Source: Porphyrobacter sp. GA68 (GTDB lineage Bacteria > Pseudomonadota > Alphaproteobacteria > Sphingomonadales > Sphingomonadaceae). From it: a stretch of 64,000 bases of DNA. A program made the position numbers and the translations under genes. The stretch covers positions 310,001 to 374,000 of the forward strand of contig NZ_JAKQYJ010000001.1 in the NCBI RefSeq assembly GCF_022605525.1. The letters are read 5' to 3'. Below are positions 42,364-51,670 of the stretch, in pieces. A model generated the notes under the pieces. It had not been told where the DNA came from and made no database searches. It worked only from the letters and a program-made list of their open reading frames with translations. Within the stretch, counting starts at the first letter, position 1. Every line of letters starts with the position of its first letter.

Positions 42364-42830
42364 TCAGCGGAGCCGAGATACAGTCTCGTCGGATCCTCGT
42401 GATTGATGATGAACAAGCCAATGTCCTGCTGCTGCGCAGCCTGCTGGAACGGGAAGGGTATCGCGAGATCACCTGCCTGACCGATCCGACCAAGGCGCTG
42501 GCGGCGTATGTCGATCTCGACCCGGATCTGGTCCTGCTTGACCTGATGATGCCCGAGATGGACGGGTTTCAACTGCTCGAAGCGTTTGCCAGGCACGATC
42601 GCCCTGACGAGTTTCGCCCCGTCCTGGTCCTGACGGCCGACACCACCCTGCCCGCGCGGCGGCGAGCGCTTGCACTGGGAGCCAAGGATTTCGTGTCAAA
42701 GCCATTCGACGTCATCGAGATCGGCCTGCGCATCGCCAACCTGCTGGAAACGCGCATTCTCTATGAGAGGTTAAGGATAAGCGAGCGATCGGGGCAGGCT
42801 TGCACTGGACACAACGCGCCAGAGATCTGA
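42348..42830 (+). CDS. Response regulator receiver protein
   Basis: The 160-residue protein has one receiver domain: RILVIDDEQANVLLLRSLLE, phospho-Asp in LVLLDLMMPEMDGF, and Lys in GAKDFVSKPFD. The segment after it is short (LETRILYERLRISERSGQ) and has no output domain, so it may act through protein contacts, perhaps as a phosphate relay or an RpfG-like remnant without its HD-GYP part. GGAGCC lies before the ATG. It overlaps the 3' end of the CHASE3 kinase. Confidence 0.88.
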   Translation: MSANLISGAEIQSRRILVIDDEQANVLLLRSLLEREGYREITCLTDPTKALAAYVDLDPDLVLLDLMMPEMDGFQLLEAFARHDRPDEFRPVLVLTADTTLPARRRALALGAKDFVSKPFDVIEIGLRIANLLETRILYERLRISERSGQACTGHNAPEI

Positions 42831-42866
42831 CAGGCGTTGAAACGGTGGCGGGTCCCCGTCGCGGGA

Positions 42867-43634
42867 TCAGACCGCAATCCAGCCTAGCGCCCTGCCGCCC
42901 ATCCACAGGCCCATGCCGATCATGAACAGGTTCTCCGTCAGCGACACGAACCCCAGCGGCACATTGCTGTTTCCGCCGACGCAGGCGCACCTCAGCTCCC
43001 GCTTGTCGATGTAAACCGCCTTGAACACGCTGATCGCGCCGATCGTGCCGATGAACAGTGACACGGGGACGGAAACGATCGGCAGCGCGTGCGCCACCAT
43101 CAGAACGCCCGCCAGCCCCTCGCCAAATGGATAGATGTAACCATAGCGCGGCCACCGCCGCGCCAGCAGGTCGTAGTTGAGAAACATGGTCGAGAAGCTG
43201 CGGACGTCCTGCAGCTTCTGCACGGCGAGCAGGCACATCGAAACGCTGACGAACCATTCAGCCGCCTGGACGGTGAACACGTTCTGGAACACGTACCAGC
43301 TGATCGCCATGGCCACCAGCAGGGCGATGCCGAAGATGGCGATCACCGGCTGGTAGCTGAGGTCACCCTCCTTCGACACGGATTTGCCGAAATGCGCGCG
43401 AAGGTCGTCGTAACCGCCGATCCGCACTCCATTGATAAAGGTCTGGGGCGTGGTCTGGACCTGATACTGCGCTTTGAAGGCATCCGTTTGCGCGCGGGTG
43501 GCAAGATGATGATCGTCGATCGCGAACCCCTCCCGCTTCAGCAGATCAATGGTCTTGATCCCGTAGGGGCAGATGTGATCCGGCATGACCATGCGATAAA
43601 CGGTGGCAGTCCGCGCCTCTTGAATGGCAGTCAT
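42867..43634 (-). CDS. Glutaredoxin domain fused to MauE-like membrane domain
   Basis: The 255-residue protein starts with a glutaredoxin-like domain (~1-85) with the redox motif MPDHICPYGIKTIDLLKREG (CPYG, one cysteine) and TTPQTFINGVRIGGYDD. A MauE/DoxX-type membrane domain follows with about four segments, including YPFGEGLAGVLMVAHALPI and FKAVYIDKRELRCACVGGNS; the CAC pair near the last segments may be redox active. MauE-type proteins help form disulfides in the periplasm. The fusion suggests transfer of reducing or oxidising power across the inner membrane. It is divergent from rplM. Confidence 0.8.
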   Translation of the reverse strand: MTAIQEARTATVYRMVMPDHICPYGIKTIDLLKREGFAIDDHHLATRAQTDAFKAQYQVQTTPQTFINGVRIGGYDDLRAHFGKSVSKEGDLSYQPVIAIFGIALLVAMAISWYVFQNVFTVQAAEWFVSVSMCLLAVQKLQDVRSFSTMFLNYDLLARRWPRYGYIYPFGEGLAGVLMVAHALPIVSVPVSLFIGTIGAISVFKAVYIDKRELRCACVGGNSNVPLGFVSLTENLFMIGMGLWMGGRALGWIAV

Positions 43635-43936
43635 CTTGCGTCTCCGGGTACGGCGAACAGCATGGGAGAATAGATGCAGTTCGACGGGGAAGATAGAAGC
43701 CATCGGGGCCGCTGCGCCACCGCCTGGAAGCTGCTAGCTATGTCATAGGGTATTATTTTACCTTGCCGGTGAGTGGCGGATTGACTTGACTTCCGAGCAT
43801 TTGCCACGCAAACGGCCGCGGTCAGAGCCGTCACCTCCCCAGGGTGCGGGCTACAACATCAGCCGCCATGCCAGCATGCCGCCGGGCCTCACGCGCGGGG
43901 GTGACGCATGAAGGCGAACGGATACAAGGACCAGCC

Positions 43937-44416
43937 ATGAAGGCGCTTCACAAGACCACGCGGTCGATCAAACCGGCCGAGGTGGAAAAACAGTGGCATC
44001 TGATCGATGCGGACGGCCTCGTCGTGGGTCGGCTGGCGGCGATCGTCGCCAATATCCTGCGCGGCAAGCACAAGCCGAGCTACACTCCGCACGTCGATTG
44101 CGGCGATCATGTTGTCGTCATCAATGCCGACAAGGTGCGCTTTACCGGCAACAAGCTTCAGGACAAGCGGTACTACCGCCACACCGGTCACATCGGCGGC
44201 ATCAAGGAAACCTCGCCGGCCAAGGTGCTGGAAGGCCGCTTTCCCGAACGGGTTCTGGAAAAGGCTGTTGAGCGCATGGTGCCACGTGGCCCTCTCGGCC
44301 GACAGCAGATGAAGGCGCTGCACCTGTACGCCGGGACAGAGCATCCCCATGCCGGACAGGCTCCTGCCCAGCTCGATGTTGCCGCAATGAACCGCAAGAA
44401 CAAGGCGACCGCATAA
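43937..44416 (+). CDS. rplM: 50S ribosomal protein L13
   Basis: The 159-residue protein has the L13 signatures: [53 protein letters not shown] and [20 protein letters not shown]. It is an early assembly protein of the large subunit. The start at 43937 is the family start; the TAA stop overlaps the rpsI ATG by one base. The ~300-base gap before it, shared with the divergent glutaredoxin-MauE gene, holds the promoter; TTGACT boxes at 43781 and 43786 lack a clear -10. Confidence 0.97.
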   Translation: MKALHKTTRSIKPAEVEKQWHLIDADGLVVGRLAAIVANILRGKHKPSYTPHVDCGDHVVVINADKVRFTGNKLQDKRYYRHTGHIGGIKETSPAKVLEGRFPERVLEKAVERMVPRGPLGRQQMKALHLYAGTEHPHAGQAPAQLDVAAMNRKNKATA

Positions 44417-44934
44417 TGGCCGAAGATACGAAAAGCGTGTCCGATTTGTCGGACCTCAAGGACATCGCGGGCAATGCGCCCGACGCGGGTGCCGCCGATG
44501 TTGCCCGTTCCTCCGACGCGCCGCTGCGCGAACAGGAACTCGACGCCCAAGGCCGGGCCTACGCAACCGGTCGGCGCAAGGACGCGGTTGCGCGCGTGTG
44601 GATCAAGCCGGGCAAGGGCACGGTCACGATCAACGGCCGGGATCAGGAACAGTTCTTTGCCCGCCCGACGCTGCGCCTCATCATCGATCAGCCGTTCGCC
44701 ATCACCGAACGCCAGGGTCAGTACGATGTGATTGCCACCGTCAGCGGCGGCGGCCTGTCCGGTCAGGCGGGCGCCGTGAAGCACGGCATCAGCCAGGCAC
44801 TGGCAAAGTTCGAACCCGCGCTGCGTTCGACCGTCAAGGCGGCAGGTTTTCTGACCCGTGACCCGCGTGTTGTGGAACGCAAGAAGTACGGCCGGGCCAA
44901 GGCGCGCAAGAGCTTCCAGTTCTCCAAGCGCTGA
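44416..44934 (+). CDS. rpsI: 30S ribosomal protein S9
   Basis: The 172-residue S9 has the alphaproteobacterial N-terminal acidic extension (~40 residues, [18 protein letters not shown]) and then the S9 core: [58 protein letters not shown] and the C-terminal QFSKR that reaches the P-site tRNA. It is translationally coupled to rplM and followed by a strong terminator. Confidence 0.97.
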   Translation: MAEDTKSVSDLSDLKDIAGNAPDAGAADVARSSDAPLREQELDAQGRAYATGRRKDAVARVWIKPGKGTVTINGRDQEQFFARPTLRLIIDQPFAITERQGQYDVIATVSGGGLSGQAGAVKHGISQALAKFEPALRSTVKAAGFLTRDPRVVERKKYGRAKARKSFQFSKR

Positions 44935-44960
44935 TCCGGCTGGTTTTCCCCGCTTCTTCG

Positions 44961-44992
44961 AAAGGGCGGCTCTTCGCGGAGCCGCCCTTTTT
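44961..44992 (+). terminator. Intrinsic terminator of rplM-rpsI
   Basis: A 12-bp perfect stem (44961-44972 with 44979-44990, AAAGGGCGGCTC and its complement) with a TTCGCG loop is followed by a run of T, 26 bases after the rpsI stop. Confidence 0.92.
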
Positions 44993-45185
44993 CGTTGGCC
45001 CGGCCTGGTTGCGCCGCTCATCGTCCCTTCGGCATCAGTCCACTGGAAAGTGGCAAACGTCGCGCGACTGTAACGCAGGCGCAACATAGCGTGTCAGAAG
45101 ACCGCAGCGGACGAACATAAGAGTTGCTCCGCGAAGACACCACGTGCCACATTGTTGCTGAACAACAGGCTGTGGGGATTTTCGG

Positions 45186-47828
45186 ATGAGCTATCACGCG
45201 CTTCTTGCTGCCGGAGCAGCCACTCTGGCTCTTGCCATCACCCTGCCGCAGGCGGCCGCGGCGCAGGAAAGCGACCTGGTGCCGCCGGGCTCGCCCAGCG
45301 CCGCGGGCGAGGCCGCGCCGCAGGACCAGATCGTCGTGACCGGTACCCGGCGACAGGACCGTACCGTAGCCGACAGCCCGGTGCCGATCGACGTAATCGG
45401 CGGCGAAGCACTCGCCCAGTCAGGCTTCACCGACACCAACCGGCTCCTGCGCGATCTGGTGCCGTCCTTCAACTTCCCGCAACCCTCGATCACCGATGGC
45501 ACCGATTCCGTCCGCCCCGCCAACCTGCGCGGACTTGGTCCGGATCAGACACTGGTGCTGGTGAATGGCAAGCGGCGGCACACCTCCGCGCTGCTGAACA
45601 TCAACGGTTCTGTCGGGCGCGGTTCCGCCGCTGTCGACCTCAACACCATTCCCCCCATCGCCATCGAGCGGATCGAGGTACTGCGCGACGGTGCTGCGTC
45701 GCAGTATGGATCGGACGCCATCGCCGGCGTCATCAACGTGCAGCTTCGGCGGGCAGAGGGGGGCAAGGCTCAAGTGACCTATGGCCGGTACGAAACGACC
45801 TTGCGAGGAGTACCCGAAGTTGACGGCCTGGTGCTCGCCGGTGGACAGCCGGTGGTCAACACCGCCGCCGGCGGGACCGGAAACAACACGGCGTACCAGC
45901 TGAACGTCACGGGGGACCGGCAACGCAGCGATGGCGAGACCATTACCCTGGCAACCAACTTCGGGCTGCCCGTCGGGCCTGGCGGTTACCTGAACCTCAC
46001 CGCGCAATTCCAGGATCGGGAGGACACCAACCGTTCCGGCCCCGACCCGCGGCGGCAATATCCGCTGATCGGCACCGCTGTGGACCCGCGCGAGGTGGGG
46101 TTTGACCGGTTCAACCATCGCTATGGCGATCCCGAAGTTTCGGACTTCAACTTCTTCGTCAATGCAGGCTACGAACTGACTCCGGCGGCAGAACTGTACC
46201 TGTTTGGCAGCTATGGCCTGCGCGACAGCGAAAGCGCCGGGTTCTATCGCCGCGCCAACGATGCCCGCAACCGCGATTTCTCCGCCTCCACCACCGCCTT
46301 CGTGCCGTTCTACCCTGACGGCTTCCTGCCGCTGATCGTCACGGAGATCCGCGACCGGGCCATCGCCGGAGGCATTCGCGGCGATGTGGCCGGATGGAAC
46401 TACGACCTGTCCGCCGTGTATGGCGCCAACACGCTAAACTTCAATGTGGAGAACAGCTTCAACACGTCGTTCGGTCAGGCAAGCCAGCGCCGTTTCGACG
46501 CGGGCACGCTCAAGTTCGGGCAGACGACGGTCAATCTCGACATCCAGCGCACATTCGACCTCGGCATCGGCGACGGGCTGTCGATCGCCTTCGGGGCGGA
46601 ATACCGGGACGAAAACTACAAGATCGAAGCGGGCGATCCGCAAAGCTATCTGTCAGGACCGTTCGCCGCCAACGGTGCCCCGGCCGGAGCGCAGGTGTTC
46701 CCGGGTTTCCGCCCGGCGAACGAGGTCGACGCCAGCCGCGACAGCAAGGCGGCCTATCTCGAACTGGAATCGGTGTTCTTCGACATGCTGACCGTCCAGC
46801 TTGCCGGCCGGTACGAGGATTTCAGCGATTTCGGCGACACCGCCAACGGCAAGGTTGCCTTGCGGCTGGCGCCGATCGAAGGGCTGGCGGTGCGTGGTTC
46901 GGCGTCGACCGGGTTCCGCGCGCCGTCGCTGCAGCAACAGTTCTACGCCACATCGTCGACCAACAACGTGAACGGCGTGCTGCTTGAAATCGGTACTTTT
47001 GCGGTATCGGATCCGGTTGCGGTCACACTCGGGTCGGCGCCGCTGGATGCGGAGAAGTCGACCAATTTGTCGGCCGGCGTGACTTTTTCCATGATCCCCG
47101 GCCTTAACATCACCGCCGACTACTACCGCATCGACATCGATGACCGCATTGTGATCACCGAAAACCTGCAAGGCCCGCTGGTGCGCGCCGCTCTTCAGGC
47201 CGCCGGATTTAATGATATCACCTCGGCCCGGTTCTTCATTAACGGTATCGACACCCGCACGGAAGGTTTCGAAGTGGTCGGCACTTACCGGCTGCCGGGA
47301 TTTGGGCTCGGAGACTTCTCGCTCACCGCCAGCTACGCGCGGACCAACACCGACATCCGCAGCCGGGCGCAGTTCCTGGATGACGCGCAACGAAACCTCG
47401 GGCTGGATCTGTTCGGCCGGCAGGAATCCCTGCGCCTTACGGACGGGCAGCCGCGGGACAAGATCAACCTTGGGGTGGACTGGGATTACGGCATCTTCGG
47501 CATCACGGCCCGTGCCAACCGCTATGGCAGGGTTCTTGTCCCCGGAGCCGAGACGAACCGGCAAATCGCCGGCGGACAGGCCGCCACCGATCAGACGCTT
47601 GCCCCGCAGTGGGTAACCGACCTTGAGGTGCGCGCCCGGCCGTTCAACGCGCTGGAGATCGCCGTGGGCGCGAACAATCTGTTCGATACCTATCCTGATC
47701 CTGTTTTTGCCGGAATAATCGGGGGAACCAACTTCGGCCAGAATGGATTGTTTCTTCCCTACAGCAACTTCTCTCCCGCAGGCTTCAACGGCCGGTTCCT
47801 GTATGGCAGGGTCAGTGTGGAATTCTGA
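45186..47828 (+). CDS. TonB-dependent outer-membrane receptor
   Basis: The 880-residue receptor has a signal peptide (LALAITLPQAAAAQ), a TonB-box-like stretch DQIVVTGTRRQDRT, the plug domain (~60-170; ADSPVPIDVIGGEALAQSGF, RIEVLRDGAASQYGSDAIAG) and a long barrel ending in NGRFLYGRVSVEF with terminal Phe. In the barrel the segment GSASTGFRAPSLQQQFYATS is the family hallmark. The ligand is not evident; no siderophore, heme or glycan genes lie nearby. It is followed by a long hairpin and then the large kinase. Its promoter region (44993-45185) shows no recognisable Fur or riboswitch element. Confidence 0.93.
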   Translation: MSYHALLAAGAATLALAITLPQAAAAQESDLVPPGSPSAAGEAAPQDQIVVTGTRRQDRTVADSPVPIDVIGGEALAQSGFTDTNRLLRDLVPSFNFPQPSITDGTDSVRPANLRGLGPDQTLVLVNGKRRHTSALLNINGSVGRGSAAVDLNTIPPIAIERIEVLRDGAASQYGSDAIAGVINVQLRRAEGGKAQVTYGRYETTLRGVPEVDGLVLAGGQPVVNTAAGGTGNNTAYQLNVTGDRQRSDGETITLATNFGLPVGPGGYLNLTAQFQDREDTNRSGPDPRRQYPLIGTAVDPREVGFDRFNHRYGDPEVSDFNFFVNAGYELTPAAELYLFGSYGLRDSESAGFYRRANDARNRDFSASTTAFVPFYPDGFLPLIVTEIRDRAIAGGIRGDVAGWNYDLSAVYGANTLNFNVENSFNTSFGQASQRRFDAGTLKFGQTTVNLDIQRTFDLGIGDGLSIAFGAEYRDENYKIEAGDPQSYLSGPFAANGAPAGAQVFPGFRPANEVDASRDSKAAYLELESVFFDMLTVQLAGRYEDFSDFGDTANGKVALRLAPIEGLAVRGSASTGFRAPSLQQQFYATSSTNNVNGVLLEIGTFAVSDPVAVTLGSAPLDAEKSTNLSAGVTFSMIPGLNITADYYRIDIDDRIVITENLQGPLVRAALQAAGFNDITSARFFINGIDTRTEGFEVVGTYRLPGFGLGDFSLTASYARTNTDIRSRAQFLDDAQRNLGLDLFGRQESLRLTDGQPRDKINLGVDWDYGIFGITARANRYGRVLVPGAETNRQIAGGQAATDQTLAPQWVTDLEVRARPFNALEIAVGANNLFDTYPDPVFAGIIGGTNFGQNGLFLPYSNFSPAGFNGRFLYGRVSVEF

Positions 47829-47831
47829 GGC

Positions 47832-47873
47832 TTGATGCTCCTGCGTGCAGTCGCCTGCATGCAGGAGGATCAA
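47832..47873. terminator. 19-bp hairpin after the TonB receptor gene
   Basis: A 19-bp near-perfect stem (47832-47850 with 47855-47873, one G-G mismatch and one G-U pair) around a TCGC loop begins four bases after the receptor stop. It has no T tract, so it may be a terminator of the Rho-assisted kind or an mRNA-stability hairpin. Confidence 0.55.
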
Positions 47874-47985
47874 ACCCGGGCTTCCAGGTGCTTACCCTTT
47901 ACCCTTATTGCCTCAGAACCCGTAAGCTGCCATGGCCTGCGGCGGTAGAGCGCCGGGGGCACAGGGCAGAGGAACTGAAGCTTCG

Positions 47986-50900
47986 ATGAGTTCGCGAACG
48001 GCGCAAGAGCTGGGGCAGCTGACTGTTTGGGCATCGTCCGACTGGCGTGAAGAAGACCGCCTCGTCGCGCTTGAACGGTATGGCATTCTGGGCAGTGCCC
48101 GCGAACAGGTGTTCGACGATATCGCTGCGCTTGCCGCTGACTTGTTCGATGCGCCGATCGGTGTCGTCAACTTCATCGCTTCCGACCGCCAATGGTTCAA
48201 GGCAGAGGTCGGCATCGGGGCGGACACTCTGCCGCTTGATGTTTCGATCTGCCGGCATGCAATTCTGCAGCCCGAAATCATGGTTGTGCCCGACCTGAAG
48301 GATGATCCGCGCTTCGCGAACAACCCGCTGGTCGATGCGGAAGACGGCCTGCGTTTCTATGCCGGCGCGCAGCTGAAAACTGCCGACGGCCTGCCGCTTG
48401 GCACGGTTTGCGTTCTCGACCGGGCGCCGCGGCCCGCCGGCATTACGGAACGCCAGAAGCGGTCCATGGCCATGCTGGCGCAGCAGGTCATGGGGCAGTT
48501 GGAACTGCGTCGCACCCAGGCTCTTGCCGAAGCGCAGCAGGCGCGCGCGGAAAAGCACAGCCGCCGGCTTACGCTGCTGGCGCGGGCATCGGCGGGGCTG
48601 CTGGCGGCCAGCGATGCGCGTAGCATGATGCGGCAGTTGCTGGAGACGCTGGCCGATGGCTTCGCGTTGAACGCCTGCTTTTATTTCGCACAGGATCGCA
48701 AGGGAGGGCGCCTGGCTGCGGCGGCCGGCCTGTCGCCAGCCGAAGAAGAGACGGCGGCAAGGCCGGACACCGTTCAAGGCATGTGCGGCGAAGTTGTCCG
48801 CACAAACAAAGCGGTGCACAGGACTGGCATCCAGGCATCCACCGATCCGCGCGATATCTTCCTCCGCCAGGCGGGTTTCGACACCTACAAGGCCGTGCCG
48901 CTCATGGCACAGGACCGGCTCATCGGCATCCTCGGCTTTGCGCGTCGCGGGAAACCGTTCTCACCGGGTGAGCGGGAAATGCTGCACATTCTCGGCGGGC
49001 ACGTCGCCACCGCGCTGGAGCGCAACAGGGCGGACGCCGACCTCGCCAGGGCAGCTGAGTGGCTGCAGCTGCAGCTCGACCTGTCCGAACAATTGCGCGA
49101 TCTGACCGATCCCAAGGCGATCAAGGCCGCCGCCACACGTGCGCTGGCGCTGCACATGGGGGTGGACCGGGTCGGCTATGCCGAGCTGGAGGCCGACGGC
49201 CTCCACTCCTTCATAGAGGAGGATTGGACGGCGCCGGACATGATGCCGCTCGCCGGGCGTCATCTGATCAGTGACTACGGTGACTTCTTCCTGCCCGAAT
49301 GTCAGGCTGGACGAGCGGTCGTGATCGAAGATGTCGACACAGACCCCCGTTGCGCCGAACTGGCCGCACAGGGCGTCTATGCCGCTATCGGGCTGCGCTC
49401 GCAACTGGTGGTGCCGCTGGTCAAAGGGGGCCGGTTGGTGGTCCTCATGTTCCTGCATTGCTCCCGTCCGCGGCGCTGGTCAGAGGACGACATCGCGCAG
49501 GTTCGCGAAGTGGCGGAACGAAGCTGGGCCGCCGTCGAGCGCGCCCGGGTGCAGCTGTCGCTGACCCACAGCGAGGCACGCTTTCGCGCCCTGTTCGAAC
49601 AATCGCCCGCGATGATCCAGGTGTTCGACACCCTGGGCAACACCCTGCAGGTCAACCCGGCTGTCGAAAAGGCGTTCGGCCTGCCGTCGGACGTCCTGAT
49701 GCAATACAACGTATTGCGCGATCCGCAGGTTCGGGAAAAGGGCTATCGCACAGCGCTGGAGGAGGTCTTTTCCGGCAAGGTGCGGCGCGCCCCGCCTTCG
49801 CGGCACTCTGGCGCCCGCCTTGCGGGCCACGGCGCGGCCCCGGTGCTGGAAACGGTCGGCTTTCCGATCAAGGACGAGGCCGGCCAGGTCCGCGAGGTCG
49901 TGCTTCTCAGTCACGACGTCACCGACCGGATCGAAGCGGAGAATCGTCTGCGGGCAAGCGAGGCACGACTGCGCGCCGTGCTGCGGGCCGTGCCGGTGGG
50001 CCTGGTGTTTGCCGACGAGTTCGGCCGCATCACCGGCGGCAACAGCAGGGTCGAAGAAATCCTGCAGCATCCGGTGCTGCCCTCTTCCCGGCCGGAGGAA
50101 TACGGCGAATGGATCGCGTACCATCCCGACGGCCGGAGAGTGGAAGGCCACGAGTACCCGCTGGCCAAGATCATCATGGAAGACGCCGAGAGATCGGAGA
50201 TGGAGGCGCTTTACCAGCGGGGAGACGGACAGAAGGTCTGGCTGCGCTTCGTCGCGTCGGCCATCCGCGATGACGACGGCACGCTGCTTGGCGGGGTTGT
50301 TGCCACCCTTGATCTGGACAAGGAGCGGCGGGCGCTGGAAAGGCTCGGCGATACAAGCCGCCGGCTCGACGCGATCCTTGCCAATACCCGCATGGCGGTG
50401 TTCATGATGGATGAGCAGCAGCACTGCGTTTACGCCAACACGGCTGCGGAGGAGTTGACGGGTTATCCCTTTGGGGATCTGGTGGGTCGGCGCCTGCATG
50501 ATGTCATTCACTGCAAGAAGCCGGACGGAAGCCACTATCCGGCTGCGGAATGCCCCATCGACCGCGCCTTTCCAGAGCGCGCACAGGTTTCGGGCGAGGA
50601 ACTTTTCGTTGCCCCCGATGGATCGTTCTACCCAGTCTATTTTACTGCCAGCGCCGTGCTGAATGACAATGGAGAGCCGGTTGGCACCGTCATCGAGGCA
50701 CGCAACATTGCCGAAGAGAAAGCGGCAGAGCGCCACCAGCAGCTCCTGATCGACGAATTGAATCACCGGGCCAAGAATTTGCTGGCAATTGTTCAGGGCA
50801 TCGCCGGACAAACACTCAAGGGCGCGGAGCCGACCCTGCGCCGGGCTCTCGAAGGCAGGCTTTCCGCGCTCGCGGGAACGCACGATCTTCTCACCCGCAC

Positions 50901-51312
50901 ACGGTGGGAAAATGCGCCAATGCGCCGGGTAATCGACGACGCTTTGGCGCCGCACGCGTCGCGCGAGGGGGTCTTCCGGATTGCTGGCCCCGATCTTCCT
51001 CTTGATCCGAAAACTGCCGTCTCGCTCAGCCTGGCGATGCACGAACTGGCCACCAACGCGGTAAAGTACGGCGCGCTCAGCCTGCCGGACGGCCATGTGG
51101 AAGTGGTTTGGACAACGGGCGACGGCCGTCTGCGTCTTCGCTGGCAGGAGCATGGCGGGCCGCGTGTCGACCCGCCGGCTGCGCGCGGGTTCGGCAGCCG
51201 CATGCTGGAACGCGGCCTGGCCGCGGAACTTGGCGGCTCTGTACGAATCGATTACCACGCGACAGGTGTCGTCTGCACCGTTGATGCACCGCTGCCGGAG
51301 GTGGCGCGATGA
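47986..51312 (+). CDS. Large multi-GAF/PAS HWE-family histidine kinase
   Basis: This kinase of about 1108 residues has no membrane segment. Three GAF-type modules come first (ERYGILGSAREQVFDDIAAL through VCVLDRAPRP; RSMMRQLLETLADGFALNAC; DPKAIKAAATRALALHMGVD), then at least three PAS modules (ARFRALFEQSPAMIQVFDTL; LRAVLRAVPVGLVFADEFG; DAILANTRMAVFMMDEQQHC). The HWE kinase core follows: DELNHRAKNLLAIVQGIAGQ, RWENAPMRRVIDD and SLAMHELATNAVKYGALSLP. HWE enzymes drive general stress or light responses in alphaproteobacteria; no LOV cysteine motif was found. Start 47986 is preferred over 47932 because GAGGAAC precedes it. Confidence 0.88.
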   Translation: MSSRTAQELGQLTVWASSDWREEDRLVALERYGILGSAREQVFDDIAALAADLFDAPIGVVNFIASDRQWFKAEVGIGADTLPLDVSICRHAILQPEIMVVPDLKDDPRFANNPLVDAEDGLRFYAGAQLKTADGLPLGTVCVLDRAPRPAGITERQKRSMAMLAQQVMGQLELRRTQALAEAQQARAEKHSRRLTLLARASAGLLAASDARSMMRQLLETLADGFALNACFYFAQDRKGGRLAAAAGLSPAEEETAARPDTVQGMCGEVVRTNKAVHRTGIQASTDPRDIFLRQAGFDTYKAVPLMAQDRLIGILGFARRGKPFSPGEREMLHILGGHVATALERNRADADLARAAEWLQLQLDLSEQLRDLTDPKAIKAAATRALALHMGVDRVGYAELEADGLHSFIEEDWTAPDMMPLAGRHLISDYGDFFLPECQAGRAVVIEDVDTDPRCAELAAQGVYAAIGLRSQLVVPLVKGGRLVVLMFLHCSRPRRWSEDDIAQVREVAERSWAAVERARVQLSLTHSEARFRALFEQSPAMIQVFDTLGNTLQVNPAVEKAFGLPSDVLMQYNVLRDPQVREKGYRTALEEVFSGKVRRAPPSRHSGARLAGHGAAPVLETVGFPIKDEAGQVREVVLLSHDVTDRIEAENRLRASEARLRAVLRAVPVGLVFADEFGRITGGNSRVEEILQHPVLPSSRPEEYGEWIAYHPDGRRVEGHEYPLAKIIMEDAERSEMEALYQRGDGQKVWLRFVASAIRDDDGTLLGGVVATLDLDKERRALERLGDTSRRLDAILANTRMAVFMMDEQQHCVYANTAAEELTGYPFGDLVGRRLHDVIHCKKPDGSHYPAAECPIDRAFPERAQVSGEELFVAPDGSFYPVYFTASAVLNDNGEPVGTVIEARNIAEEKAAERHQQLLIDELNHRAKNLLAIVQGIAGQTLKGAEPTLRRALEGRLSALAGTHDLLTRTRWENAPMRRVIDDALAPHASREGVFRIAGPDLPLDPKTAVSLSLAMHELATNAVKYGALSLPDGHVEVVWTTGDGRLRLRWQEHGGPRVDPPAARGFGSRMLERGLAAELGGSVRIDYHATGVVCTVDAPLPEVAR

Positions 51313-51665
51313 GCGCGCTGCGGGGCAAACGGGTTCTGGTGGTCGAGGACGAGCCGATTGTCGCCATGCATCTGGAAGACATGCTGGAAGACCTTGGTTG
51401 CGAAGTCGCCGGGTCCTACGCCCGTCTCGAAGAAGCCACGGCTGCGGCGGCGGTGGGAGAATTCGACTTGGCCATCCTCGACGTCAATCTGGGCGGGGCG
51501 GAGTCCTTCCCGGTAGCAGAAGTGCTCAGCACGCGCGGCGTTCCCTTCGTTTTTGCCACCGGCTACGGAGGGCGGGAGACACCGTTCCCGCAAGCTCACA
51601 CGGTCGCCAAGCCTTACCGGCAGGAAGACCTGGAACGCGCCCTCATCAGTTCGGTCGCCCGGTAA
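51309..51665 (+). CDS. Single-domain response regulator
   Basis: The 118-residue receiver overlaps the HWE kinase stop by ATGA and is surely its partner. It has VLVVEDEPIVAMHLEDMLED, the phospho-Asp in LAILDVNLGGAESFP, and VAKPYRQEDLE with the conserved Lys-Pro. It has no output domain, as in other HWE pairs that pass phosphate onward. It is convergent with the acyl-CoA synthetase gene five bases away. Confidence 0.92.
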   Translation: MSALRGKRVLVVEDEPIVAMHLEDMLEDLGCEVAGSYARLEEATAAAAVGEFDLAILDVNLGGAESFPVAEVLSTRGVPFVFATGYGGRETPFPQAHTVAKPYRQEDLERALISSVAR

Positions 51666-51670
51666 AGACC

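Noticed and set aside
38606-42830. Bacteriophytochrome or LOV photoreceptor cluster
   Set aside because: No LOV NCRFLQ-type motif, bilin-binding cysteine or heme oxygenase gene is visible in either kinase or nearby.
43635-43936. Ribosomal leader or riboswitch before rplM
   Set aside because: The 300-base gap has TTGACT boxes but no -10 match at proper spacing and no structure I could identify as a known leader.
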